Positions 35,701-43,996 of a stretch of DNA of 64,000 nucleotides are shown here, one piece after another (position 1 is the first letter of the stretch; every line of letters starts with the position of its first letter). The notes beneath the pieces were generated by a model. That model worked only from the letters and a program-made list of their open reading frames with translations. It did no database searches and was not told the DNA's origin. The position numbers and the translations under genes were made by a program. Origin of the DNA: Arthrobacter tumbae (GTDB lineage Bacteria; Actinomycetota; Actinomycetes; Actinomycetales; Micrococcaceae). The stretch covers positions 1,364,001 through 1,428,000 of the forward strand of contig NZ_JAFBCC010000001.1 in NCBI RefSeq assembly GCF_016907495.1. The letters run 5' to 3'.

Positions 35701-36234
35701 ACAGACTTCGAGGACGTCCTCGGCGAGGTCCGTGAAGTGGAGCTTCCCGACGTCGTCGCACCCGTCGATATGGCGCGCTACAGCGAGAAAGTACGCATCT
35801 ATCTGGCGGACAAGCTGGACCATGCCACCATCCAACGCCTTCGCCGGAACCGGCCGCTCACCGAACTGGATCTGGAGGAGCTGGAGCGGCTGCTTCTCGA
35901 AAGCGGCGCAGGCTCGCGGGAGGACTTGGACCGAGCCGCGCACGAGGGTCTCGGCTACTTCGTGCGATCGCTTGTTGGACTCGAGCCGGAGGCCGTGAAG
36001 GAATCGATGGCGGAGTTCATCGCCGGGACTACGCTCACTGCGTCCCAGCTCGACTTCGTGAACATGATCGTCCAGCACCTCACCCGCAACGGAGTGATGG
36101 AAGTTGGTCAGCTGTATGAGTCGCCGTTCAGCAGCCTTGCACCGGCCGGTCCGGAGCAGCTATTCCGGGAAGAGGACCTGGACGCTCTCGACGGGGTTCT
36201 ACGTCAGTTCAGGGAGACCACGCGGGCGAGCTGA
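32776..36234 (+). CDS. hsdR: Type I restriction subunit (endonuclease and translocase)
   Basis: 1152 residues. A DUF4145-like N-terminus (about 1-130) is joined by a Pro-rich linker and coiled coil (about 180-225) to the nuclease domain with Asp280 and Glu295-Ala-Lys297. The SF2 motor follows: Walker A ATGTGKT (409-415), DEAH (510-513), TATP, and helicase motif VI in MVGRGTRLS. An EcoEI-type C-terminal domain ends the protein. It cuts unmodified DNA after translocation by the HsdMS complex. ATG 32776 follows AAAGGGG. It is separated from hsdS by two other genes. Confidence 0.93.
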   Translation: MGDAAQAQSNFAFLRAEWPDIAAEARNAERFARIDPRTSLLYSRRTLEFALQWIFTADTSLNQPYKDDINGMLNEPTFKKLAGERLLDKMHAVRKISNKAVHTNVPVSVLIAETILRELFQTCFWLAHHYSRVEENRPRPGLEFSPTLLRPQHRPMPAPPKPGQTNPPQPTDVVPKTAEQVAALAKELEERDRKLSEAAQLKATLEDELRELREQIKLVTAQRRHEPDQHDYDEGVTRTDLIDPQLQWAGWDLAAADVREYPVDTMPTAQGTLTGKGAADYVLWGANGLPLAVVEAKRTAKDPHNGRQQARLYADCLERRFGQRPIIYFTNGYQTYIWDDAFYAEREVQGFHTRDQLQLLVDRRTTRKPLGAAVIDNAIVERDYQHAAIRAVTQAFENDAEQRALIVMATGTGKTRTVIALADLLMKANWVKRVLFLADRVALVDQAAKAFKTHLPGSAPEVLGRDKVADSRIHLATYPTMMNLIDETVGDGTVNRERYGIGHYDLIIVDEAHRSVYQKYKAIFDYFDSFLIGLTATPTDDVDRNTFALFNIEDNVPTFAYELNRAIDEGWLVPPRIMEVPLKFPYEGIRYEDLSEQEKDEWDSKEWDDDGEIPDEVDRAVVNKWLFNKDTVDKALEVLMERGHRVAGGDRIGKTIIFARNSDHARFIEQRFNVNYPGEKGEMAQVITYDVNYASTLIESFGRTDGKPDIAISVDMLDTGIDVPQVVNLVFFKLVRSKTKFWQMVGRGTRLSPDLYGPGEHKKDFLIFDICRNAEFFNAGLALSEGQLAKPLAQRTFITRVRLLQALQSTQCDGDYAANVRTSLHRVVQDLPRENFRVRPRLEHVDRFSRRENWQNLTPHDIEVLESQLSDLATVAAPRDTEEAKRFDQLMLTAQLVLLTEPGKLPPLRTKITEIASALQDQPTIPAIAAQLGLLEDVLSPLHWEAANPLWLEEIRLKLRALVHLIEKKRRKVVYTDFEDVLGEVREVELPDVVAPVDMARYSEKVRIYLADKLDHATIQRLRRNRPLTELDLEELERLLLESGAGSREDLDRAAHEGLGYFVRSLVGLEPEAVKESMAEFIAGTTLTASQLDFVNMIVQHLTRNGVMEVGQLYESPFSSLAPAGPEQLFREEDLDALDGVLRQFRETTRAS

Positions 36235-36256
36235 CGCAGCCAGGCAATGGACACCT

Positions 36257-37114
36257 CTACCGGGAGTAACCGTACAAAGTGGCCATGAGGTCCACGATTT
36301 CGTGGCAGCCCATGGGTGGATTGGATTCGACCCAGGCAGCGTACACCAGCACCGGCGGCGCGTCGCGGATGGGTCGGTAGACGATCCCCGGTCGGCGGTA
36401 TTGGTGCGTCGTGGACGCCGCCGTGACGCCCCGGGCACTGCCGGATCCAATGGCGGTGAGCCAATCATCGACGTCGTCCGTGTGAATGATCGTCGGTTGG
36501 GCGTCCTCCGGCCACAGGGACAAGCGCGTGCTTCCTGTACGCAAGTCAACGGCAAGTGGAAGAGTCGCCGCCTGAGCGAGGGTGACACTTTTCCGGCGTG
36601 CCAGCGGGTCACCACTCACCATCGCGCAATATCGGGCCTCCTCGCCGATCACTTCATGATGCAGGCCCTTCGCGTCGGGCTGGTACCGCAGGATCCCCAG
36701 GTCCGTCTTCCCTTCGGACAACCCAGCAGTCCGCGTGTTCGTCTTGACCAGTTGCAACGTCATGTTCGGGAATGAAGCAGGCCACTTGCGTTGAAACTCC
36801 GCTGTATGCTGGCCGAGCGCGGACCACGGATACCCGATTCGAATCACCCGGCTCCCGGTGAGAATCTCCTCCTCAAGGTCATGCAGCGTGCCGAAGACCC
36901 GCCGCGCATGTCGCAGCGCCAGCTCCCCCGCAGCAGTGACGTCAACCCACCTCGTGGTCCGCTGTAAAAGCCGAACTCCCAGAGCCGCCTCCAACGCTGC
37001 GACATTCCGCGTCACCGTAGTCTGCGAGATGCCGAGATCAATCGCTGCATCCGTGAAGCTGCCCGCTTCAACGACAGCTATGAAGGATCGCAATTGGCGC
37101 AGCTCGATATCCAT
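36257..37114 (-). CDS. LysR-family regulator
   Basis: 285 residues. The winged helix is at the N-terminus (MDIELRQLRSFIAVVEAGSF, then DLGISQTTVTRNVAALEAALG), and the effector domain begins near residue 90 with VIRIGYPWSALGQH. It diverges from the EamA exporter gene, with a 29-bp dyad between them, so it most likely controls that transporter and itself. The ligand is unknown. Confidence 0.9.
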   Translation of the reverse strand: MDIELRQLRSFIAVVEAGSFTDAAIDLGISQTTVTRNVAALEAALGVRLLQRTTRWVDVTAAGELALRHARRVFGTLHDLEEEILTGSRVIRIGYPWSALGQHTAEFQRKWPASFPNMTLQLVKTNTRTAGLSEGKTDLGILRYQPDAKGLHHEVIGEEARYCAMVSGDPLARRKSVTLAQAATLPLAVDLRTGSTRLSLWPEDAQPTIIHTDDVDDWLTAIGSGSARGVTAASTTHQYRRPGIVYRPIRDAPPVLVYAAWVESNPPMGCHEIVDLMATLYGYSR

Positions 37115-37123
37115 ACGGAGCAG

Positions 37124-37152
37124 TCTATTGATGCGTAGGGTGCATCAATAGA
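37124..37152. promoter_or_regulatory. 29-bp LysR operator dyad
   Basis: TCTATTGATGC and GCATCAATAGA are exact 11-bp arms around a 7-base centre. It starts ten bases upstream of the LysR start codon and precedes the EamA gene, which is the standard place for a LysR site acting on both. Confidence 0.7.
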
Positions 37153-37201
37153 GCAGGAAGTGAATTGTGAGCCGGTGGCAACGCGGGTCCACGATTTCCT
37201 C

Positions 37202-38242
37202 ATGATGAACACGCAATCCGGGACCGGTCGGGCCACGGGAATCGCAACCCTGATGGGCAGTGCCGTATCGAATCAGCTCGGCGCCGCGACGGGTTCGCTT
37301 GCATTTCCCGTGCTGGGGCCGGCCGGGGTGGTCGCGCTCCGGCAAATCATCGCGGCCGCCGTTCTGCTGCCGACCGTCCGGCCGCATGTTTGGCGGTTCA
37401 CGTGGGCGCAGTGGTGGCCGATCATCCTCCTCGCGGTCGTGTTTGGAACCATGAACCTCGGGCTTTACTCGGCAGTGGAGCGTATCGGGCTGGGGCTCGC
37501 CGTGACCCTCGAGTTCCTGGGCCCGCTGGCAGTCGCGATTTTCACGCGCCGCAGCCGGAAGAGCGCGGTATGCGGTGCTATTGCTGCGGCCGGCGTCGTC
37601 GCCATCGCCAAGCCGGAAGTGACCTCGGATTACTTCGGCATCGGATGCGCACTGCTCGCGGCCTTGAGCTGGGCAGCCTACATCCTGCTCAACAGGACGG
37701 TCGGAACCCGCGTGCCCGGCATCGAGGGAACCGCCGTCGCGGCCGGGCTGTCCGCCGTCGCTTTTGCACCCATCGCCGTCCTCATCATCCTGGAGGCGCG
37801 CCCGAGCACCACGATGCTGGCCTACGCGGTTGCCGCTGGCATTCTTTCCTCCGTGGTCCCCTATGTTGCGGATCTCGTGGCACTCCGGCATATACCTGCC
37901 AACCTCTTCGGGATACTGATGAGCTCCAATCCCGTGTTCGCCGCCATCATCGGGGTTGTCGCCCTGCAACAGCTGTTGAACCCCGCCGAAGTTCTGGGGA
38001 TCGCGCTCATTGTCATCGCGAATGTCGCCGCTGCGTCGCGGTCACAGCTCAGACCCGCGCGCCCACCCGCATTCCTGCGAAGAACTCGCCCAGCTCCGCC
38101 GTTGCCGTCAGCGGCAGCACATTGGCCACGTACTGATCCGGACGAACAACGACGACGACGCCTCCCCGGTCCAGTCCGCGCAACTCAAAGATGTCCTCCG
38201 CCGGATCGACGCCGAATACCTTCTCCAGATAGTTCAGCTTGA
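37202..38242 (+). CDS. EamA/RhtA-type exporter with antisense-derived C-terminal tail
   Basis: About 346 residues from ATG 37202. Ten membrane segments in two EamA repeats run from GIATLMGSAVSNQL to LGIALIVIANVAAAS, about 280 residues, the usual size for RhtA-like threonine/homoserine and drug/metabolite exporters. The remaining Arg/Pro-rich tail of over 60 residues has no family match and lies opposite the 3' end of the monooxygenase gene, so the original stop seems lost. Earlier in-frame GTG 37160 is possible; no start has a good ribosome site. Confidence 0.78.
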   Translation: MMNTQSGTGRATGIATLMGSAVSNQLGAATGSLAFPVLGPAGVVALRQIIAAAVLLPTVRPHVWRFTWAQWWPIILLAVVFGTMNLGLYSAVERIGLGLAVTLEFLGPLAVAIFTRRSRKSAVCGAIAAAGVVAIAKPEVTSDYFGIGCALLAALSWAAYILLNRTVGTRVPGIEGTAVAAGLSAVAFAPIAVLIILEARPSTTMLAYAVAAGILSSVVPYVADLVALRHIPANLFGILMSSNPVFAAIIGVVALQQLLNPAEVLGIALIVIANVAAASRSQLRPARPPAFLRRTRPAPPLPSAAAHWPRTDPDEQRRRRLPGPVRATQRCPPPDRRRIPSPDSSA

Positions 38243-39941
38243 ACGGCCCGACTTCAGGTTTGAAGACCGCAGGCACGGCGTTGATGTCGATGCTCTGGTG
38301 GTCCTGCTGGTAAATGACCTTGACGTCATACCAGGCGTCGATATCCGCACCCTCCGGCGTTGCAGCGAGCGGTGACTCCGGTGAATTTCTGAGCCACTCG
38401 GCGAAATTGGTCACCTTCGACGGGTTGCCAGGCAGCGGCTCGTCAGCAAAGACGTAGATGCGCCAGCGTCCATCCGCCGTCGCATGGTGGCCGAGATGCA
38501 GCGGATTGGTGTCGCACACCCGGACAACCGGCGCCGACTTGAAGCGCTTGCCCACAGGAAAGCCGGTAGCCAGCTCCTGGTGCGTCGCCCCAGCAACGAT
38601 CATCGACGGCGAGTACTCCGTCATGAACCCCGCGGGAAACTCCATGGTGCGGACGTAGAAGTTCTCCAGTTCGGTGGGGTCCTCGAACTCTTCGGGCTTC
38701 TTCGCCATGAGCGTGGACCACTGCTTGTCGAAGTCGATGAGGTTCTTTGCAACCACCTGGCGTTCGGCCGAGTAGGTGGACAGCAAATTCTCCGGGCTCC
38801 GGCCTTCCAACACATGGCCTAGCTTCCAGGCGATGTTGAAGCCGTCCTGCATGGAAACGTTCATGCCCTGGCCGGCTTTAGCGCTGTGCGTATGGCAGGC
38901 GTCGCCGGTGATGAAGACGCGCGGAGTGCGGGTTCCAATGTCCTCCGGAAGAACGTCGTCGAACCTGTCTGTGAGACGGTGGCCAACCTCATAGACGCTG
39001 TTCCACGCGACATTGCGCACATCAAGCGTGTAAGGGTGCAGGATCGCGTTGGCCTTCTCGATGACCTCTTCGATGGTGGTGCTGCGGATATCCCCTTTGG
39101 TGTGCGCCGTCACCTCACCCAGATCCACATACATCCGGAACAAATGGCCGCCCTCGCGGGGAATGAGCAGGATGCTTCCGCCCGCACCGGACTGGATGGC
39201 GCACTTGAGCCGGATATCCGGGAAGTCAGTGACGGCCAGGACATCCATGACGCCCCAGGCGTGATTCGCCGCATCACCGGCGAGCGTGCATCCAATCGCC
39301 TGGCGGACTTTGCTGCGTGCCCCATCGGCGCCGATCACGTACTTGGCACGCACCGTGCGCTCCTGACCTTCGCGGGGTCCGGCGGTGTGAAGCAGGGTGA
39401 CGGTCACCGGGTACTCGCCGTCGTCGTCAACCTCGAGGCTTTGAAAATCGAACCCATAGTCCGGGGTCATGCGGGTAGGTGCGCTTGCCATGAACTCAGC
39501 AAAGTAATCCAGCACCCGCGCCTGGTTCACGATGAGGTGTGGGAATTCGCTGATGCCCGTGGGGTCATCGTCCGGGCGGGCGGTGCGGATGATTCGCGAA
39601 GGATCGGCCGGATCGGGCTTCCAGAACGCCATTTCGGTGATGCGGTACGCCTCGGCAATGATGCGCTCGGCGAACCCGAAAGCCTGGAAAGTTTCAACGC
39701 TACGGGCCTGGATACCGTCCGCCTGCCCGATTGCGAGCCTGCCGGGCCGTCGCTCCACAAGGCGCGTGGTGATGTTCGGGAACTGTGACAACTGCGCAGC
39801 GGCGAGCATGCCAGCCGGGCCGCTGCCAACAATCAGGACATCGACCTCGTCAGGCAATTCCTCGGGCCGGTTCACGCCGACGCCGGCTGCAGCCTGAACC
39901 CGTGGATTGCCGGAAACGTAGCCGTGATGGTGGAAGTGCAC
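38049..39941 (-). CDS. FAD-dependent aromatic monooxygenase (PheA/MobA-like)
   Basis: 630 residues from GTG 39941 (HFHHHGYVSGNPRVQ), four bases after GAGGA. FAD motifs are VDVLIVGSGPAGMLAAAQ (near 35), YVIGADGARSKVRQAIG and FITGDACHTHSAKAGQGMN; the C-terminal 200 residues form the thioredoxin-like domain of phenol 2-monooxygenase and 3-hydroxybenzoate 4-monooxygenase relatives. It hydroxylates an aromatic ring ortho to a phenol using NAD(P)H and O2. The divergent meta-cleavage genes suggest it makes homoprotocatechuate from a hydroxyphenylacetate; protocatechuate formation is the alternative. Longer in-frame starts reach 40127. Confidence 0.87.
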   Translation of the reverse strand: MHFHHHGYVSGNPRVQAAAGVGVNRPEELPDEVDVLIVGSGPAGMLAAAQLSQFPNITTRLVERRPGRLAIGQADGIQARSVETFQAFGFAERIIAEAYRITEMAFWKPDPADPSRIIRTARPDDDPTGISEFPHLIVNQARVLDYFAEFMASAPTRMTPDYGFDFQSLEVDDDGEYPVTVTLLHTAGPREGQERTVRAKYVIGADGARSKVRQAIGCTLAGDAANHAWGVMDVLAVTDFPDIRLKCAIQSGAGGSILLIPREGGHLFRMYVDLGEVTAHTKGDIRSTTIEEVIEKANAILHPYTLDVRNVAWNSVYEVGHRLTDRFDDVLPEDIGTRTPRVFITGDACHTHSAKAGQGMNVSMQDGFNIAWKLGHVLEGRSPENLLSTYSAERQVVAKNLIDFDKQWSTLMAKKPEEFEDPTELENFYVRTMEFPAGFMTEYSPSMIVAGATHQELATGFPVGKRFKSAPVVRVCDTNPLHLGHHATADGRWRIYVFADEPLPGNPSKVTNFAEWLRNSPESPLAATPEGADIDAWYDVKVIYQQDHQSIDINAVPAVFKPEVGPFKLNYLEKVFGVDPAEDIFELRGLDRGGVVVVVRPDQYVANVLPLTATAELGEFFAGMRVGARV

Positions 39942-40181
39942 GCTGTCCTCACTCACTTCTTTGTGAAACTTCAGAAATCCACCGCCTGATGTGTTCGCTA
40001 TGTGAACAGCTATTTCTATAATTGAATGGCGGTGCCAAAACTGTACGACGAACATGATGCAGAACACAACTGCTTTTCCGTCCTGCGGCGAAGGGTTGAC
40101 GTGCCCTACTTCACAAGACAGACTCATCGTATACGATTTCGTACATCAGCACATCGCTGGATCTAACGAGGAGTACGCGGC
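39942..40181. promoter_or_regulatory. Divergent control region of the homoprotocatechuate cluster
   Basis: 240 bases between the monooxygenase and the FAH-RraA gene. The perfect palindrome ATCGTATACGAT at 40126-40137 has the GTATAC core common for FCD-type GntR sites and is 44 bases from the plus-strand start; TGTTCGCTATGTGAACA (39992-40008) is a second dyad. A -35-like TTGACG is at 40096. The GntR encoded at 41677 is the expected ligand-responsive repressor. Confidence 0.55.
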
Positions 40182-41684
40182 ATGACGACGGAGTCCCGGA
40201 CCACCGAAGCGAGCACTCAGCTCCTTGCCCGCACCCGCAAGGTCATCGCGGTCCACATCAACTATCCGAGCCGCGCCGCGCAGCGTGGGCGCACCCCCCA
40301 GCAACCCTCCTACTTCCTCAAGCCGCCGTCGTCGCTGGCGTTGGGATCTGCCGAAGCCCCCGGCTCGGTCGAACGTCCGCTTGGCTGCGAATTACTCGGT
40401 TATGAAGGGGAGATCGCCCTCATCATCGGCAAGCCGGCACGCCGAATCAGCATCGAGGACGCCTGGAACCACGTCGGGTGGGTCACCGCAAGCAATGACC
40501 TGGGGGTCTACGACCTGCGTTACGCAGACAAGGGCTCCAATCTCCGTTCCAAGGGCGGTGACGGATTCACCCCCGTCGGTCCGCAGCTGATCCCCGCGAG
40601 TGATGTCGATCCCGCCGCACTGCGGGTTCGCACGTGGCACAACGGTGACCTGGTGCAGGATGACACGACCGAGGACCTCCTCTTTCCGTTCGCGCAACTC
40701 GTCGCCGATCTCTCCCAGCTCCTCACCCTTGAGGAGGGCGACATCATCCTCACCGGCACACCCGCCGGAGCGTCCGTTGCCCAGCCGGGCGACGTCGTCG
40801 AAATCGAGGTCACCGCAGGCAGCTCAAGCAGCGGCAAGCTCACCACCCGGGTGGTGGAGGGAACCACGCCGTTCGCTGACTTCGGCGCGCAGCCCAAGCC
40901 GGATGACGCCCAACGCGAAGAGGCCTACGGTTCCCGCGAAGCAGCCGGCCTGGAACCGACCACGCAAGCTCTGGCGCCGGAGCTCAAGAAGAAGCTCGAA
41001 AGCGTTGCCACCGCCACCCTGTCCTCCCAGCTGCGCAAGCGCGGCCTGAACAACGTCAGCATTGACGGCCTGCAGACCACGCGCCCGGACCGGCGGGTAG
41101 TGGGCCTGGCTCGCACGTTGCGCTTTGTGCCCAATCGGGAAGACCTCTTCACAACCCATGGGGGTGGCTTCAATGCGCAGAAGCGCGCCATCGATTCAGT
41201 GAACGACGGCGAGATCCTCGTCATGGAAGCACGCGGCGAGAAGGGCACGGGAACAGTGGGCGATGTCCTGGCCCTGCGCGCCCAGGTGCGTGGCGCGGCA
41301 GCCATCATCACGGACGGCGGAGTCCGCGACTTCTCGGCAGTCGCTGATCTCGACATGCCGACCTACTTCGCCAATCCTCACCCCGCGGTTCTGGGCCGCC
41401 GGCACATCCCGTGGGATACGGACATCACCATTGGGTGCGGCGGCGCCACTGTGCAGCCCGGTGACATCATCGTGGCTGATTCCGACGGCATCATCGTGAT
41501 CCCTCCGGCCCTCGCCGGGGAACTCGTCGATGACTGCATCCGGCAGGAAAAGGAGGAGACCTTCATTTTCGAGATGGTCAGGCAGGGCAACGGCGTTGAC
41601 GGGCTTTTCCCGATGAACGCGGAGTGGAAGGCGAAATACCAGGAGTGGGCAGCCCCAGCTTCGGAAGGAGCATCAGATGGTTGA
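40182..41684 (+). CDS. Fusion of FAH-family isomerase/hydrolase (HpaG-like) with RraA/HMG-aldolase-like domain
   Basis: 500 residues in two unrelated domains. Residues 1-225 are FAH fold: CELLGYEGEIALIIGKPAR with the metal-site Glu pair, YDLRYADKGSNLRSKGGDGF, and ILTGTPAGASVAQPGDVV. Residues about 265-470 are RraA-like: VATATLSSQLRKRG, GGVRDFSAVADLDMPTYF with the Arg-Asp pair, and VQPGDIIVADSDGI. Enterobacterial HpaG has two FAH domains for decarboxylation and isomerisation of the ring-cleavage product; here an RraA domain, a family including oxaloacetate decarboxylases, may replace one. Overlaps the GntR gene by eight bases. Confidence 0.88.
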   Translation: MTTESRTTEASTQLLARTRKVIAVHINYPSRAAQRGRTPQQPSYFLKPPSSLALGSAEAPGSVERPLGCELLGYEGEIALIIGKPARRISIEDAWNHVGWVTASNDLGVYDLRYADKGSNLRSKGGDGFTPVGPQLIPASDVDPAALRVRTWHNGDLVQDDTTEDLLFPFAQLVADLSQLLTLEEGDIILTGTPAGASVAQPGDVVEIEVTAGSSSSGKLTTRVVEGTTPFADFGAQPKPDDAQREEAYGSREAAGLEPTTQALAPELKKKLESVATATLSSQLRKRGLNNVSIDGLQTTRPDRRVVGLARTLRFVPNREDLFTTHGGGFNAQKRAIDSVNDGEILVMEARGEKGTGTVGDVLALRAQVRGAAAIITDGGVRDFSAVADLDMPTYFANPHPAVLGRRHIPWDTDITIGCGGATVQPGDIIVADSDGIIVIPPALAGELVDDCIRQEKEETFIFEMVRQGNGVDGLFPMNAEWKAKYQEWAAPASEGASDG

Positions 41685-42381
41685 TATCGCCTTCGGGCCA
41701 GCCGTCGTCGTACAGACCGCCGGTGACATCAAGCCCGGCAGCAAATCCGAGCAGGCATACATTTCAATCAAGGCTCGCATCGTGGAGGGGACCTTCTCCC
41801 CCGGATACCGCCTGGTGCTGGCGAAAATAGCCGAAGACCTCGGCTTCAGCGTAGTGCCGGTGCGGGAAGCGATCCGGCGGCTGGAAGCCGAAGGGCTCGT
41901 GAAGTTCGAGCGCAACGTCGGCGCCACAGTTTCCGGAATCGACCCGACCGAGTACCTCTATACGATGCAGACGCTCAGCATCGTGGAGGGGGCGGCCACG
42001 GCGCTGTCCGCACCGCTGATCGACTCCACAACCGTCGCCCGGGCGCGCGCCGTCAACGAGGAGATGCGCGACTGCCTTGAACACTTTGACCCCGTCCGCT
42101 TCACAAGGCTCAACCAAGATTTCCACAGCGTTCTCTTTGAGCAGTGCCCTAATCCGCACATCCTGGATCTGGTTCACCGCGGCTGGAACCGGCTGGCAAC
42201 GCTCCGGTCCTCAACCTTCCGGTTTGTCCCCGGACGCGCACGCGAATCAGTGCGTGAACACGAAGCCCTGCTTCAGCTCATCGAATCCCAGGCTGACGCG
42301 GACACAATCGAGCACGCGGCCCGGCAGCACCGATCCGCAACTCTTGACGCCTACCTCGCGCAAGCACCCGCCACCACTTAA
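41677..42381 (+). CDS. GntR-family regulator of the hpa cluster, FCD subfamily
   Basis: 234 residues. The DNA-binding part (AYISIKARIVEGTFSPGYRLV, then SVVPVREAIRRLEAEGLVKF) is near residues 25-85, and the FCD domain shows LNQDFHSVLFEQCPN and VREHEALLQLIES, carrying metal/ligand His residues. It lies inside the plus-strand operon, so it probably senses the aromatic substrate or an early intermediate and controls the divergent region at 39942-40181. Confidence 0.88.
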   Translation: MVDIAFGPAVVVQTAGDIKPGSKSEQAYISIKARIVEGTFSPGYRLVLAKIAEDLGFSVVPVREAIRRLEAEGLVKFERNVGATVSGIDPTEYLYTMQTLSIVEGAATALSAPLIDSTTVARARAVNEEMRDCLEHFDPVRFTRLNQDFHSVLFEQCPNPHILDLVHRGWNRLATLRSSTFRFVPGRARESVREHEALLQLIESQADADTIEHAARQHRSATLDAYLAQAPATT

Positions 42382-42408
42382 TGAAGCCCAGTAGTCAGGA
42401 AGAGAACA

Positions 42409-43959
42409 ATGACGTCCACCGCCCCTGAAACCACCCACTACGTCCCTCAGGACCTGCCCGCGCACCTCCAGCACTACATCAACGGGAAGTTCGTCGATTC
42501 CGTCAGCGGCGGGACCTTCGACGTGCTGGATCCGGTGTCCAACAAGAATTACGCCACCGCAGCCGCCGGCCAGAAGGAAGACATCGACCTCGCTGTCGCC
42601 GCTGCACGTGAGGCGTTTGTCAGCGGCCCGTGGCCCAGGATGAAGCCGCGCGAACGAGCCCGCGTCCTGAACAGGATTGCCGACGCCGTCGAGGCGCAGG
42701 AAGCCCGCCTCGCCGAACTTGAGACGTTTGATACCGGCCTCCCCATTACCCAGGCCAAGGGCCAGGCCCTGCGCGCAGCGGAGAACTTCCGCTTCTTTGC
42801 GGACCTGATCGTTGCCCAATTCGACGACGCCATGAAGGTTCCCGGCTCCCAGATCAACTACGTGAACCGCAAGCCAATCGGCGTTGCCGGCCTGATCACG
42901 CCGTGGAACACCCCGTTCATGCTCGAATCGTGGAAGCTTGCCCCCGCGCTGGCAACCGGCAACACTGTGGTCCTCAAACCTGCCGAATTCACTCCGCTCT
43001 CTGCTTCCCTGTGGGCGCAGATTTTCAAGGACGCTGGCCTGCCCGACGGCGTGTTCAACCTGGTCAACGGCCTCGGCGAGGAAGCAGGTGACGCACTCGT
43101 GAAGCACCCGGATGTTCCGCTGATCTCCTTCACCGGCGAGACCACCACCGGGCAGACGATTTTCCGCAACGCCGCCGCCAACCTCAAGGGCCTGTCGATG
43201 GAGCTCGGCGGCAAGTCACCCTGTGTGGTGTTCGCCGATGCGGACCTCGACGCCGCGATCGATTCCGCACTGTTCGGGGTTTTCTCCCTCAACGGCGAGC
43301 GCTGCACCGCCGGCTCCCGCATCCTCGTGGAGCGCGCCATCTACGATGAATTCTGCGAGAGGTACGCCGACCGCGCCAAGACCATCGTCGTCGGTGATCC
43401 GCATGACCCGAAGACGCAGGTCGGCGCGCTGGTCCACCCGGAGCACTACGAGAAGGTTGCCTCCTACGTGGAGATCGGCAAGTCCGAGGGCCGGCTGCTC
43501 GCCGGCGGCGGGCGTCCGGAGAATCTGCCCGAAGGGCTAAACAACAGCAACTACATCGCGCCGACCGTGTTCGCCGACGTCGCGCCTGAAGCACGGATCT
43601 TCCAGGAGGAGATCTTCGGCCCCGTTGTCGCCATCACCCCCTTCGAGAACGACGACGAAGCGCTGGCTCTCGCGAACAACACAAAGTACGGTCTAGCCGC
43701 CTACATCTGGACCCAAAACCTCACCCGCGCGCACAACTTCGCCCAGAACGTGGAGGCCGGCATGGTGTGGCTCAACAGTCACAACGTCCGCGACCTCCGG
43801 ACCCCGTTCGGCGGAGTCAAGGCTTCCGGTCTGGGCCATGAGGGCGGCTACCGCTCGATCGACTTCTACACCGACCAGCAGGCCGTGCACATCACGCTCG
43901 GCCCTGTGCACACGCCGAAGTTCGGCAGCGTCGAAGACTCCGTCGCCAACGAGGGCTAG
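42409..43959 (+). CDS. hpaE: 5-carboxymethyl-2-hydroxymuconate semialdehyde dehydrogenase
   Basis: 516 residues. Aldehyde dehydrogenase motifs are all present: PWNTPFMLESWKLAPALATG, SFTGETTTGQ, the general base Glu265 in MELGGKSP and the nucleophile Cys299 in GERCTAGSR. The position between the ring-cleavage genes identifies the likely step: NAD+-dependent oxidation of the semialdehyde formed by HpaD. The ATG follows AGGAAGAG. Confidence 0.9.
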   Translation: MTSTAPETTHYVPQDLPAHLQHYINGKFVDSVSGGTFDVLDPVSNKNYATAAAGQKEDIDLAVAAAREAFVSGPWPRMKPRERARVLNRIADAVEAQEARLAELETFDTGLPITQAKGQALRAAENFRFFADLIVAQFDDAMKVPGSQINYVNRKPIGVAGLITPWNTPFMLESWKLAPALATGNTVVLKPAEFTPLSASLWAQIFKDAGLPDGVFNLVNGLGEEAGDALVKHPDVPLISFTGETTTGQTIFRNAAANLKGLSMELGGKSPCVVFADADLDAAIDSALFGVFSLNGERCTAGSRILVERAIYDEFCERYADRAKTIVVGDPHDPKTQVGALVHPEHYEKVASYVEIGKSEGRLLAGGGRPENLPEGLNNSNYIAPTVFADVAPEARIFQEEIFGPVVAITPFENDDEALALANNTKYGLAAYIWTQNLTRAHNFAQNVEAGMVWLNSHNVRDLRTPFGGVKASGLGHEGGYRSIDFYTDQQAVHITLGPVHTPKFGSVEDSVANEG

Positions 43960-43996
43960 AAACTTTCCTGCACCTGCTCAAAGAAGAGAGAACATC

